64,000 nucleotides of DNA from CBDESM01 sp965242485. Lineage in GTDB: Bacteria; Chloroflexota; Dehalococcoidia; Bin125. Of this stretch, positions 6,551 to 15,990 are shown piece by piece (the first letter of the stretch is position 1; every line of letters begins with the position of its first letter). The notes under the pieces were generated by a model. The model did not search any database and had not been told where the DNA came from. It was given only the letters and a program-made list of their open reading frames with translations. The position numbers and the translations under genes are program-made. Location of the stretch: assembly GCA_965242485.1 (NCBI GenBank), contig CBDESM010000003.1:372001-436000 (forward strand). Reading direction: 5' to 3'.

Positions 6551-8194
6551 ATGCCGCAACACTCTATCGCATGGCGCTCGCGGCGTTCGCCGGTGCTCGG
6601 TAATCGGGGCGTTGCGGCGTCTTCGCAGCCGGCGGCGACGCGTGCGGCGGTGCAGGTGTTGGACGCGGGGGGGAACGCGGCGGACGCGGCGGTGGCCTGC
6701 GCGGCCGTGCTGGGGCTGGTCGAGCCGACGTCGACGGGCTTGGGCGGGGATTGCTTCTGCCTGTTCTACGAGGCGTCGACGGGGGAGGTGCAGGCGCTGA
6801 ACGGGAGCGGGCGCGCGCCGGCTGGGCTGACGCTGGAGGCGGCGCTGGGCGGGAAGGCGGCGGCGGATTGGGATCGCAAGGACGGGGATCGGAAGGGGGT
6901 GCACGCGGCGACGGTGCCGGGGACGGCGGCGGGCTGGGAGGATTCGCTGGCGCGGTTCGGGCGGATGGATTTGGCGTCCGCGCTGGGGCCGGCGATCGCG
7001 CTGGCGGAGGGTGGGACGCCGATCACGCCGGTGATCGCGCGGGGCTGGGAGTCGCAGGAGGAACTGCTGCGCGAGCGGAACGGGGAGGGTTGCGCGCTGC
7101 TGGTCGAGGGGCGGGCGCCGCGCGCGGGGGAGGTTTGGCGGAACCCGGGTTTGGCGCGGGTGATGCGTGATTTGGCGGAGGGAGGGTCGCGGAGTTTTTA
7201 CGAGGGTTTTGCAGGCGGGGCGATCGCGCGGGCGCTGGAAGAGCGGGGCGGGGCGATGACGCGGGCGGATCTGGCGGCGCACCGCTCGACGCACGAGGCG
7301 CCGATCTCGGCGCGCTGCGGGGAGGCGACGGTGTGGGAGTGCCGCCCGAACGGGCAGGGATTGACGGCGCTGATGGCGCTGCGGATCTTGGCGGGGACGG
7401 GGACGGCGGAGCTGCCGGCGCGGAGCGCGGCGTGGGCGCACCGGGTGCTGGAGGCGCTGCGCTTGGCGTTCGCGGACGCGCGGGCGCGGATCGCGGATCC
7501 GGAGGCGGCGGCGGTGCCGGTCGAGGCGCTGCTGGCGGAGGAGTACATCGCGGGGCGGCGGGAGCTGATCGCGGAGGACGCGGCGATCGAGCTGGCCAGC
7601 GCAGGGGAGCTGCCGGGCGCGTCGGACACGGTTTACCTGTGCGTCGTCGACGAAGAGGGCAACGCGTGCAGCTTCATCAACAGCAACTACGAGGGCTTCG
7701 GAACGGGGATCGTGCCGCCCGGCTGCGGGTTTTCGATGCAGAACCGCGGGGCCGGGTTCTCGCTGGAGGCGGGACATCCCAATGTCTTGGCGGGCGGGAA
7801 GCGGCCTTACCACACGATCATGCCGGGGATGCTGACCGACGCGGAGGGCCTGCTCGGCCCGTTCGGCGTGATGGGCGGCTGGAACCAGCCGCAGGGGCAC
7901 GTGCAGGTGGTCCTGCACGCGCTGGAGCGGGGGCTGGACCCGCAGAGCGCCTTGGATGAGCCGCGGTTTTCGATCTACCAGGACCCGCCCAACGGGGAGG
8001 TCTGGATCGAGGAGGGCTTCGCGCTGGAGACGATGACGGAACTGGCGCAGATGGGTCATCCGGTGCGGCCCGCAGCGGGCCCCGTCCGCAACCACGTCGT
8101 CGGCAAGGGCCAGATGATCCTGCGCGAACGGGAGACGGGCACCTGGTGGGCCGGCAGCGACGGCCGAGCCGACGGCTGCGCGATGGCGCAGTGA
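6551..8194 (+). CDS. Gamma-glutamyltransferase family protein (cytoplasmic type)
   Basis: This 547-residue Ntn-hydrolase proenzyme belongs to the gamma-glutamyltransferase family, which hydrolyses or transfers gamma-glutamyl groups or related amides. The N-terminal GGNAADAAVACAAVLGLVEP and TGLGGDCF segments are the family's start. The expected self-cleavage site lies before Thr360 in SDTVYLCVVDEEGNACSFIN, giving large (1-359) and small (360-547) subunits. No signal peptide is visible, unlike periplasmic GGTs, so an oxamate-amidohydrolase or GGT-like activity in the cytoplasm is possible. The last 220 codons are duplicated downstream at 9001-9676. The start is supported by a possible leaderless promoter. 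Family assignment is firm; the substrate is not known. Confidence 0.88.
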   Translation: MPQHSIAWRSRRSPVLGNRGVAASSQPAATRAAVQVLDAGGNAADAAVACAAVLGLVEPTSTGLGGDCFCLFYEASTGEVQALNGSGRAPAGLTLEAALGGKAAADWDRKDGDRKGVHAATVPGTAAGWEDSLARFGRMDLASALGPAIALAEGGTPITPVIARGWESQEELLRERNGEGCALLVEGRAPRAGEVWRNPGLARVMRDLAEGGSRSFYEGFAGGAIARALEERGGAMTRADLAAHRSTHEAPISARCGEATVWECRPNGQGLTALMALRILAGTGTAELPARSAAWAHRVLEALRLAFADARARIADPEAAAVPVEALLAEEYIAGRRELIAEDAAIELASAGELPGASDTVYLCVVDEEGNACSFINSNYEGFGTGIVPPGCGFSMQNRGAGFSLEAGHPNVLAGGKRPYHTIMPGMLTDAEGLLGPFGVMGGWNQPQGHVQVVLHALERGLDPQSALDEPRFSIYQDPPNGEVWIEEGFALETMTELAQMGHPVRPAAGPVRNHVVGKGQMILRERETGTWWAGSDGRADGCAMAQ

Positions 8195-8202
8195 GCGCGG
8201 GA

Positions 8203-8208
8203 TAGGAT
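8203..8208 (+). promoter_or_regulatory. Candidate -10 box (TAGGAT)
   Basis: TAGGAT lies 18 nt before the start at 8227. The same box and spacing recur before the duplicate gene at 9850. Confidence 0.4.
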
Positions 8209-8226
8209 TGGGGCGGAGGAGCGGAG

Positions 8227-8967
8227 ATGGCGAAGGCGATCAACCGGCTGGCGGTGCAGCAGTCGCTCGTGCAGAACGGCATGGCCGAGCACGAGGCGGC
8301 GGGGAACGTGGCCAATGTCCTGGGCGACGAGATCGACGCGGCGATGGCGGATTTGGTGACGAAGCGGGACTTGGACGAGGCGGTCGCCCAGATCAACAAG
8401 CGGATGGACGACAACGACGCCGCCCTGCGCCTGGAGATCGCGGAGCTGCGGGGAGACTTCGAGACGCTGCGCGCCGACTTCGCAGGGCTGCGCGCATTCG
8501 TGGAGGCGCGCGACCGCGAGCGGGCCGAACGCGAGTCGGAGTGGTGGCGCCAGCAGCAGGAACGCGACGACGCCTGGCGCAAGGAGATACAGGCGCGGGA
8601 CGATGCTTGGCGCAAAGAGCAGCAGGCGCGGGACGACGCGCGGCAAAAGCGCGACGACGAGTGGCGCAAGGAGATACAGGCGCGCGACGATGCGCGGCAA
8701 AAGCGCGACGATGAGTGGCGCAGGGAACAGCAGGCGCGGGACGATGCGCGGCAGAAGCGCGACGAGGAGTGGCGCAAGGAAATGCAGGCGCGGGATGACA
8801 AGTGGCGCGAGGAGATGCAGAAGCGCGACGACCGGGCGCATGCGCGCGAAGTGGCGGCGGCTGAGGCCGCGTCCAAGATGACGTCGCGGATCCTCTGGGC
8901 GATCTTCGGATCGGCCGCGGCCTTGGGGGCAGCCGCCGGGATTGCGCTCGCGTTCACCGGCGGCTAG
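8227..8967 (+). CDS. Coiled-coil repeat protein with C-terminal membrane anchor (DUF1640-like)
   Basis: This 246-residue protein has three parts. Residues 1-50 (INRLAVQQSLVQNGMAEHEA, then VTKRDLDEAV) resemble the start of DUF1640/CCDC90-type coiled-coil proteins. Residues 80-205 are a highly charged helix built from near-identical units such as RDDAWRKEQQA and RDDARQKRDDEWRKE, with no Pro or Gly. A single transmembrane helix near the C-terminus (ILWAIFGSAAALGAAAGIALAF) leaves only GG outside. It is probably an inner-membrane anchored coiled coil with its bulk in the cytoplasm. Function is unknown. A shorter paralogue lies at 9850-10386. GGAG Shine-Dalgarno immediately upstream. Confidence 0.7.
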   Translation: MAKAINRLAVQQSLVQNGMAEHEAAGNVANVLGDEIDAAMADLVTKRDLDEAVAQINKRMDDNDAALRLEIAELRGDFETLRADFAGLRAFVEARDRERAERESEWWRQQQERDDAWRKEIQARDDAWRKEQQARDDARQKRDDEWRKEIQARDDARQKRDDEWRREQQARDDARQKRDEEWRKEMQARDDKWREEMQKRDDRAHAREVAAAEAASKMTSRILWAIFGSAAALGAAAGIALAFTGG

Positions 8968-9000
8968 GCCGAAGATCCGCTGGACGGACGCGGATTCGAC

Positions 9001-9676
9001 GCTGGCGGAGGAGTACATCGCGGCGCGGCGGGAGCTGATCGCGGAGGACGCGGCGATCGAGCTGGCCGGCGAGCTGACTGGCGCGGGGGAGCTGCCGGGC
9101 GCGTCGGACACGGTCTACCTCTGCGTCGTCGACGAGGACGGGAACGCGTGCAGCTTCATCAACAGCAACTACGAGGGCTTCGGGACGGGGATCGTGCCGC
9201 CCGGCTGCGGCTTCTCGCTGCAGAACCGCGGGGCCGGGTTCTCGCTGGAAGCGGGGCATCCCAACGTCTTGGCGGGCGGGAAGCGGCCGTACCACACGAT
9301 CATGCCGGGGCTGCTGACCGACGCGGAGGGCCTGCTCGGCCCGTTCGGCGTGATGGGCGGCTGGAACCAGCCGCAGGGGCACGTGCAGGTGGTGCTGCAC
9401 GCGCTGGAGCGGGGCTTGGATCCGCAGAGCGCGCTGGATGAGCCGCGGTTTTCGATCTACCAGGACCCGCCCAACGGCGAGGTCGGGATCGAGGAGGGCT
9501 TCGCGCTGGAAGCGATGACGGAGCTGGCGCAGATGGGTCATCCGGTGCGGCCCGCAGCGGGCCCCGTCCGCAACCACGTCGTCGGCAAGGGCCAGATGAT
9601 CCTGCGCGAACGGGAGACGGGCACCTGGTGGGCCGGCAGCGACGGCCGAGCCGACGGCTGCGCGATCGCGCAGTGA
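9001..9676 (+). pseudogene. Truncated duplicate of the gamma-glutamyltransferase C-terminal region
   Basis: The reading frame repeats ggt from about residue 327 to the C-terminus, with a few substitutions and a small insertion (GELTGAGELPGA against SAGELPGA). The catalytic Thr context SDTVYLCVVDEDGNA is intact, but the large-subunit half is missing. An open frame reaches back to 8942 inside the preceding gene's 3' end, which would add a short unrelated lead. A stand-alone small subunit is unlikely to fold without the large one, so it is called a pseudogene fragment left by tandem duplication. Confidence 0.75.
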
Positions 9677-9709
9677 GCGGGCAGTGAGGAGGAGCGATAC
9701 CGGCGCGAG

Positions 9710-9814
9710 GTGGATTCGACGGAGGAGTGGGCGCATTTGGTGCTGGCGATGTTCCGGCTGGCGATCTTGGGGTTGACCGTGCTGGTCGTGCATTTCGCGT
9801 CGCAGGCGGGGTGA
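9710..9814 (+). CDS. Possible small membrane peptide
   Basis: A GTG-started frame of 34 codons lies between the ggt fragment and the second coiled-coil gene. It encodes a charged start (DSTEEWAH) and one hydrophobic helix (LVLAMFRLAILGLTVLVVHF). The 150-bp stretch containing it is absent between the corresponding genes in the first copy. No clear Shine-Dalgarno is seen. It could be a real micropeptide or a remnant of a longer gene; evidence is weak. Confidence 0.25.
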   Translation: MDSTEEWAHLVLAMFRLAILGLTVLVVHFASQAG

Positions 9815-9826
9815 ACGCGGCGCGGG

Positions 9827-9832
9827 TAGGAT
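9827..9832 (+). promoter_or_regulatory. Candidate -10 box (TAGGAT)
   Basis: TAGGAT lies 17 nt before the ATG at 9850 and matches the element before the paralogous gene at 8227. Confidence 0.4.
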
Positions 9833-9849
9833 GAGGACGGGAGGCGGAG

Positions 9850-10386
9850 ATGCCGAAGACGATCGACCGGCTGGCGGTGCAGCAGTCGCTGGTGCAGAAC
9901 GGCATGGCCGAGCACGAGGCGGCCGGGAACGTGGCGAATGTGCTGGGCGACGAGATCGACGGGGCGATGGCGGATTTGGTGACGAAGGACGATTTCGAGA
10001 CGTTCAAGAACGAGATCATGGCGCTGATGGATCAGCGCTTCGAGGAAGCGGAGCGGCGGTCGATCGAACGCGAGCTCGAGTGGCGCCGCGAACAGCAGGC
10101 GCGGGATGATGCGCGGCTGGCGCGGGAAGATGAGTGGCGCAGGGAACAGCAGGCGCGCGACGACAAGTGGCGCGAGGAAATGCAGAAGCGCGACGATGCG
10201 CGGCAGAAGCGGGACGATGACTGGCGTAGGGAGCAGCAGGCGCGGGATGACAAGTGGCACGAGGAGATGCGGAAGCGGGAGGCGGAGGCGGCCAAGATGA
10301 CGTCGCGGATTTTGTGGGCGATCTTCGGATCCGCGGCGGTTTTGGGGACGGCCGTCGGCATCGCGATGGCGTTCACCGGCGGCTAG
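9850..10386 (+). CDS. Coiled-coil repeat protein with C-terminal membrane anchor, second copy
   Basis: This 178-residue paralogue of the 8227-8967 protein has the same first 45 residues and an almost identical C-terminal membrane helix (ILWAIFGSAAVLGTAVGIAMAF). The central charged coiled coil is about 70 residues shorter, with fewer RDDxWRxE-type units and a distinct DDFETFKNEIMALMDQRF segment where copy 1 has VTKRDLDEAV. The repeats have therefore contracted or expanded since duplication. Function is unknown. A perfect terminator hairpin follows. Confidence 0.7.
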   Translation: MPKTIDRLAVQQSLVQNGMAEHEAAGNVANVLGDEIDGAMADLVTKDDFETFKNEIMALMDQRFEEAERRSIERELEWRREQQARDDARLAREDEWRREQQARDDKWREEMQKRDDARQKRDDDWRREQQARDDKWHEEMRKREAEAAKMTSRILWAIFGSAAVLGTAVGIAMAFTGG

Positions 10387-10416
10387 GCAGCCTTAGAAAA
10401 AGCCTGTTGAAACGAG

Positions 10417-10444
10417 GAAGCGGCCGCCTTGCGGCGGCCGCTTC
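10417..10444. terminator. Bidirectional hairpin between convergent genes
   Basis: A perfect 12-bp GC-rich stem (10417-10428 with 10433-10444) has a TTGC loop. It lies between the ends of the coiled-coil gene (+) and the acyl-CoA dehydrogenase gene (-). It probably serves both, though T-runs are short. Confidence 0.7.
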
Positions 10445-10470
10445 GCGGGTGCGGAGCCGCGGCGGGGCGG

Positions 10471-11661
<1,191 letters not shown>

Positions 11662-11766
11662 GCTGCGAATCCCTTCAGGGCCGCGGGCCGCCGACATCAG
11701 GCCCGCGCCGGGACTCATCCTAGCGCAGCGGCCGCGCCGGCCCGCGCGCGGGGGCGCGGTGATAAC

Positions 11767-14304
11767 ATGTCAAGCGGCGGGGAGCTTGCGTGGACAGCGT
11801 GCGGGAGTAGGGAGCGGAAGCGGTTGTTCCGCCGTCTCGGTGCAGCGATCGGATTCGGTTCATCGGCGCGGGCGGCCGCGGGCGCCGTTGCGTGCCTGCT
11901 CGCGGGAGCCGCCCTCTCGGCCTGCATCTTCGGCTCCGAAGCGAACAGCGACCGCGACTTGAGCCAGGCCTTCGAGCAGCCGCAGCAGGAACAATCTCAA
12001 GACGGCAGCGGCAGCGCCGGCGGCGCTGAACCCGCAGACGCGGCGCCGAGCGCGGACGGCGCGGACGGGCAGCAGGCGGACGAACAGGAAGACGCGGCAG
12101 GCTCGGGCTCCGCCGGCGGCGGCAGCGGCATCGCATGGGCGACCCGCCCGGCGCCTCCGCCGCCGCAGCACTTCCTCGAAGATCTTTCGATCCCGCCCGA
12201 GACGCCGCTCGCCGCCGTGCAGCGCTTCTTCCACTTGATCGAGCGCGAGCGCTACGAAGACGCCTGGGACAGAATCACCGAAGAATCGCGCAGCGCCGTC
12301 CCGCGCGAGGCCTTCGCGCAGCGCTACCGCGACATCAACCGCGAAGCGACGATCCGCGGGATGTCCTGGGCGATTGACTGGCAGGGCGACGCCGAAGCGC
12401 GCAACTTCGACGTGATCCTGCGCTACCAGACCGGCTTCTACGGCGAGGTCGTCGAAACCGTGCGCGCGATCGTCTTCCGGCAGGGCGAGTACGTCGTGCA
12501 CTGGACGCCGGACTTGATCTTCGACGGGCTCAACTGCAACGGCTGCCTGGTCCGCAACAACATCGCGGTGCCCGACCGCGGGCGCATCCTCGACCGCAAC
12601 GGCGAGGCGGTGGCGGAGGATCGCGACATCGCCATCGTCGGCCTCTACCGCGAGGCGATCGAGCCCGAGGAGCGCGAGCAGGTGATCGCGTTCTTCACCG
12701 AACGGCTCGGCCTGCAGCGGGCCGACGTCGAGCAGCGCCTGGCCAGCAGCAGGCCCTACTCGGAGTTCGTCCCCGTCGCCTCGCTGCCCATCGAAACGCC
12801 GCGGGAGCTGATCGACGAGTACAACACGCTCAGCCACCTCGGCATCCTGCTCGACTTCGAGCCGCGCCGCTATTACCCGTTCGGCGATTCCGCCTCGCAC
12901 GTGATCGGCTACCTGCAGGAGATCAACGCCGAGGAACTGGCCGCGAGATACGACGACGGCTACCGCTCGGGCGACTTGATCGGCCGCGACGGGATCGAGC
13001 GCTCGTGGAACGACGCGCTGGCCGGCCGGCGCGGCGGGCAGCTGGTGATCGTCAACGGCGACAGCTGGCCGCTGCGCGTGATGGCGGAGCGGCCGGCCGT
13101 GGACGGGTCCGACATCCGGCTCACGCTCGACATCCGCGTGCAGCAGCTGACCGAAGAGGCGCTGGGCGAGCAGCCGGGCGCGGTCGTCGCGCTCGACCCG
13201 CGCAGCGGCCACATCATCGCGATGGCCTCCTACCCCCGCATCGATCTCAACGACATCGTCGACGGCTTCACCCAGGAAGAGGTCGACCGCTACTTCAACG
13301 ACGAGCGGCAGCCGTTCGTGAACCGGGCCACGCAGCAGGTCTACGCGCCCGGCTCGACCTTCAAGACGATCAGCTTGGCGGCCGCGCTCGAAGAAGGCGG
13401 CTTCGACATCGACGACCGCATTTCCTGCCCCGCGCTGTGGCGGCTGGGCAACCAGGCCCCGCTGCGCAACTGGAAGACGGTCGACCGCGGCGAGATGCCG
13501 CTCTCGCAGGCGCTGGCCGAATCCTGCAACACCGTCTTCTACGAGATCGCGCGCGCGCTCGACCGCCAGGATCCGTCGCTGCTCTCGCGGGTCGCCGGCG
13601 GCTTCGGCTTCGGATTGCCGACCGGAGTCGTCGGCATCTACGAGGAAGCCGGGGTCAACCCCAGCCCGTCTTGGAAGATCGCCAACCGCGGCGACAACTG
13701 GTACACGGGCGACGCGATCAACGCCAGCATCGGCCAAGGCTACGTTTCGGTCACCGCGCTGCAGCTCGCGAACGCCTATGCCGCGATCGCGACCACGGGC
13801 GTCCTCTACACGCCGATGGCCGTGATCTCGATCGAGCCGCCGGGCTTGGAACCGACCCTGCTCGAACGTCGCGCGATCAGCGTCCTGCCCGTCTCTTCCA
13901 AGACGCTCGGCGACCTGCAGCAGTCCCTGCGCGACGTGATCGCCAAGCCTTACGGCACCGGCTTCCTGCCCTTCACCAACAGCCCGCTGCAAGCGGCCGG
14001 AAAGTCCGGCACGGCGGAAGACCGCGTGATCGACGTCGAGACCATCGCCAGCGTCGAAGCAGAAGACGACGCCGATGAAACCGATGCCTCCGAAGAACTT
14101 GAAACCGAGGATGAGCCGCAGGCACCTCCGCCGCCCGCGCCCGCGTTCAGCACCCATGCCTGGTTCGCCGCCTGGGCCGAGTACGAGAACCCGCGCCTGC
14201 TCGCGGCCGTCGTCCTAGATGACGGCGTCTCCGGCGCCGACAACGCCGGCCCGATCGCCCGGCGCGTGCTCGAGGGCGCGCTCGGCAACGATTGGGTCGA
14301 CTAG
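11767..14304 (+). CDS. Class B penicillin-binding protein (lipoprotein, MecA_N-like domain, transpeptidase)
   Basis: This 845-residue D,D-transpeptidase cross-links peptidoglycan outside the membrane. A lipoprotein signal ends at LLAGAALSAC (lipobox LSAC, Cys about residue 55), and an acidic Gln/Ala/Gly linker follows. Next come an NTF2-like MecA_N domain (VQRFFHLIERERYEDAWDRI), a PBP dimerisation domain (VPDRGRILDRNGEAVAEDRD) and the transpeptidase domain. Active-site motifs are S530-T-F-K, S586-C-N and K746-S-G-T. The domain order matches PBP2a/PBP3-type proteins of Gram-positives. An acidic insert (DADETDASEELETEDEP) sits between KSGT and the last strands. The ATG at 11767 begins the signal; upstream sequence in the same frame is noncoding. 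Lipid anchoring instead of a TM helix is unusual for this class. Confidence 0.9.
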   Translation: MSSGGELAWTACGSRERKRLFRRLGAAIGFGSSARAAAGAVACLLAGAALSACIFGSEANSDRDLSQAFEQPQQEQSQDGSGSAGGAEPADAAPSADGADGQQADEQEDAAGSGSAGGGSGIAWATRPAPPPPQHFLEDLSIPPETPLAAVQRFFHLIERERYEDAWDRITEESRSAVPREAFAQRYRDINREATIRGMSWAIDWQGDAEARNFDVILRYQTGFYGEVVETVRAIVFRQGEYVVHWTPDLIFDGLNCNGCLVRNNIAVPDRGRILDRNGEAVAEDRDIAIVGLYREAIEPEEREQVIAFFTERLGLQRADVEQRLASSRPYSEFVPVASLPIETPRELIDEYNTLSHLGILLDFEPRRYYPFGDSASHVIGYLQEINAEELAARYDDGYRSGDLIGRDGIERSWNDALAGRRGGQLVIVNGDSWPLRVMAERPAVDGSDIRLTLDIRVQQLTEEALGEQPGAVVALDPRSGHIIAMASYPRIDLNDIVDGFTQEEVDRYFNDERQPFVNRATQQVYAPGSTFKTISLAAALEEGGFDIDDRISCPALWRLGNQAPLRNWKTVDRGEMPLSQALAESCNTVFYEIARALDRQDPSLLSRVAGGFGFGLPTGVVGIYEEAGVNPSPSWKIANRGDNWYTGDAINASIGQGYVSVTALQLANAYAAIATTGVLYTPMAVISIEPPGLEPTLLERRAISVLPVSSKTLGDLQQSLRDVIAKPYGTGFLPFTNSPLQAAGKSGTAEDRVIDVETIASVEAEDDADETDASEELETEDEPQAPPPPAPAFSTHAWFAAWAEYENPRLLAAVVLDDGVSGADNAGPIARRVLEGALGNDWVD

Positions 14305-14306
14305 AG

Positions 14307-14720
14307 ATGCTGCGCGTCCACTTCCGCCGACTCGTCGCCAAGGCGCTCGAGGAAATTCCCGACGAGCTGGCCGCGCGGATGGAGAACGTCGTCGTCCTGA
14401 TCCGCTCGCGCCCGTCTGACGAAGACCTCGCCTCCGTCGGCCTGCGCCCGCCCGACACCCTGCTCGGGCTCTACGTCGGCCAGCCGCTCACCGCCCGCGG
14501 CACCTACGGCAACACGCTGCCCGACCGCATCTACATCTACGAAGAGCCGATCCTCGGAATCTGCCGCACCCGCGAAGAGGTCATCGAGCAGGTCCGCGAA
14601 ACCGTCCTCCACGAAGTCGCCCACCACTTCGGCATCGACGACGACCGCCTCGACGAAATCGGCATCGCCCCCGCCCAAGACGCCCACTTCCACGCCCAGC
14701 AGCGCCACGACCCGTTCTGA
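14307..14720 (+). CDS. Zincin-like metallopeptidase (PF06262 family)
   Basis: This 137-residue protein has the metal-binding HExxH motif in TVLHEVAHHFGIDDDRLDE near residues 104-122. The family's PDTLLGLYVGQPL and DRIYIYEEPIL strands precede it. Members of this small family are predicted Zn peptidases of unknown substrate. The ATG at 14307 lies 2 nt after the PBP stop, so the two genes are probably cotranscribed. A TTG 15 nt upstream is possible but would overlap the PBP gene. Confidence 0.82.
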   Translation: MLRVHFRRLVAKALEEIPDELAARMENVVVLIRSRPSDEDLASVGLRPPDTLLGLYVGQPLTARGTYGNTLPDRIYIYEEPILGICRTREEVIEQVRETVLHEVAHHFGIDDDRLDEIGIAPAQDAHFHAQQRHDPF

Positions 14721-14803
14721 CCCCGCCACCGAATTCCGCGTCGGCCGGCGTCCCGGGTGCGGCGCCCCGCACAGGGCAGGAACGGCTGCGGCGTTGCTGG
14801 CGG

Positions 14804-15448
14804 TCAGGCGTCGGCGATGCGCCAGATGCGGGCGAAGTCGAGGACGAGGCCGGGCATCTCCGGATTGCAGTCAACCTCGTCGGGCCGGTGCAAGACCCGC
14901 TGTTCCTCGCCGTCCCGGTAGATGTGGACATTGCGGTTGGCCGGATCGACGAGCAGCCCGAGCAGGACGCCATGAGTGGTCCAGCCGACCATCTTTTCCT
15001 GCTGGCTGCTCAGAGAATCGTTGCGCGAGCGGACTTCAATCACGAACTCCGGCGCAATCGGCCAGTAGGTCGGCCGGGGGCCGCCCGTCGGCGGGAGCAG
15101 GGCGATGCGCTCGGCGCTGATCCAGCTGACGTCGGGGATGTGCGCCTCCCAGCCCGGCGGCCAGTAGCCGCCATCCTTGTCGCGCGTACCGATGTCGAAC
15201 AGCTCCACGTCCCAGTTGCCGACCTGTCGGCCCAAGTCGGAGGTGATGTAGGGGATTTCGTCTTTCGATGCGCCGCTGATGATGAGCTCCCCTCGATGGG
15301 TTTCGACCCAGATGCCCTCGCAGCTCTCGCCGAGCCCGGCAAGGTAGTCGTCCGTAATCGCGCAGTCCGGCCGCACCCGGACGGGCCGCCCCAAAGCAAG
15401 AACCGCCGCAATGGCGTCCGAAACGGGGTCTGCGACGGCGGTGGTCAC
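14804..15448 (-). CDS. Uma2/DUF820-family protein
   Basis: This 214-residue member of the Uma2 family has a restriction-endonuclease-like fold of unknown physiological role. PDVSWISAERI and EFVIEVRSRNDSLSSQQEK supply the acidic residues of the predicted PD-(D/E)xK centre. The C-terminal HIYRDGEEQRVLH and PEMPGLVLDF strands are typical. It lies convergent to the metallopeptidase gene. It is clearly related to the duplicated pair at 20195-21653 but much diverged. The family is often multi-copy in cyanobacteria and Chloroflexota. Confidence 0.82.
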   Translation of the reverse strand: MTTAVADPVSDAIAAVLALGRPVRVRPDCAITDDYLAGLGESCEGIWVETHRGELIISGASKDEIPYITSDLGRQVGNWDVELFDIGTRDKDGGYWPPGWEAHIPDVSWISAERIALLPPTGGPRPTYWPIAPEFVIEVRSRNDSLSSQQEKMVGWTTHGVLLGLLVDPANRNVHIYRDGEEQRVLHRPDEVDCNPEMPGLVLDFARIWRIADA

Positions 15449-15493
15449 GTGCGTTCCTGCGCGCTTTCTCGCGGAGTCAGGATAAGCGGCTGG

Positions 15494-15976
15494 TCAGCGG
15501 GATGATTGCTGGAGTAGGGCGCGGAGGTGGTTGATTTCGCCGGCGTGGTAGATGTCGTGGATGGCGATGGCGTCGACGATGGCGCGGGTTTCCCATTTGG
15601 CGCCCCAATAGGTGGGCCTGAGCACGCGCAGTTCGCCGTCGTCGTCGAGCGCGGCGACGGCGAGGGAGACTTCGTCGTGGGTGCGTTCGAGCCAGTCGAG
15701 CAGTTCCTCGAACGATGCTTCGGTGGGCAGGCCGTCGCCGTCCCAGGCGGACCAGAAGGTGCGGGTGGCGTCGCCGAAGGCGTGGTTGGCGTGCATGGAC
15801 TTGATCGAGCCGCAGTGGATGATCAGGTCGCGCATGGTGCGGCCGCCTGAGGGCGGGAGCTGGTCGAGGCCGGCGTTGGTGACGGAGGAGAGGTTGGCGA
15901 GGAGGGAATGTTCGGGCTTGCCCTGGAAGGCTTGGTCGAGCTGCCAGATCAGGTGCTGGAGGACGTCGCGTGGCAC
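15494..15976 (-). CDS. DinB-like four-helix protein
   Basis: This 160-residue protein starts at a GTG at 15976 preceded by AAAGGG. It has the DinB/YfiT-type helical bundle: VLQHLIWQLDQAFQG, then a central MRDLIIHCGSIKSMHANHAF helix, then AIHDIYHAGEINHLRALLQ at the C-terminus. In DinB-superfamily proteins, His residues from the second helix and the HD-x2-H motif bind a divalent metal. Members act as thiol-dependent transferases or have unknown roles. It is 14 nt downstream of the radical SAM gene and probably cotranscribed. Longer upstream readings in this frame are Arg/Pro-rich and overlap the radical SAM gene, so they are rejected. Confidence 0.75.
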   Translation of the reverse strand: MPRDVLQHLIWQLDQAFQGKPEHSLLANLSSVTNAGLDQLPPSGGRTMRDLIIHCGSIKSMHANHAFGDATRTFWSAWDGDGLPTEASFEELLDWLERTHDEVSLAVAALDDDGELRVLRPTYWGAKWETRAIVDAIAIHDIYHAGEINHLRALLQQSSR

Positions 15977-15990
15977 GCGAGCGGCCCTTT

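Larger units (their letters stand above)
7528..8967 (+). repeat. Tandem duplication source (ggt 3' part plus coiled-coil gene)
   Basis: From CTGGCGGAGGAGTACATCGC in ggt to the end of the coiled-coil gene, the sequence recurs at 9001-10386. The ggt part is almost identical at DNA level. The coiled-coil part differs in repeat number. Confidence 0.85.
9001..10386 (+). repeat. Tandem duplication copy (ggt fragment plus second coiled-coil gene)
   Basis: This is the second copy of the unit at 7528-8967. It contains about 150 bp between the two genes that copy 1 lacks, and its coiled-coil gene has fewer repeat units. Confidence 0.85.

Noticed and set aside
11860..14157. Long minus-strand frame inside the PBP gene
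   Set aside because: It is a shadow frame of the GC-rich PBP gene with no recognisable domain.
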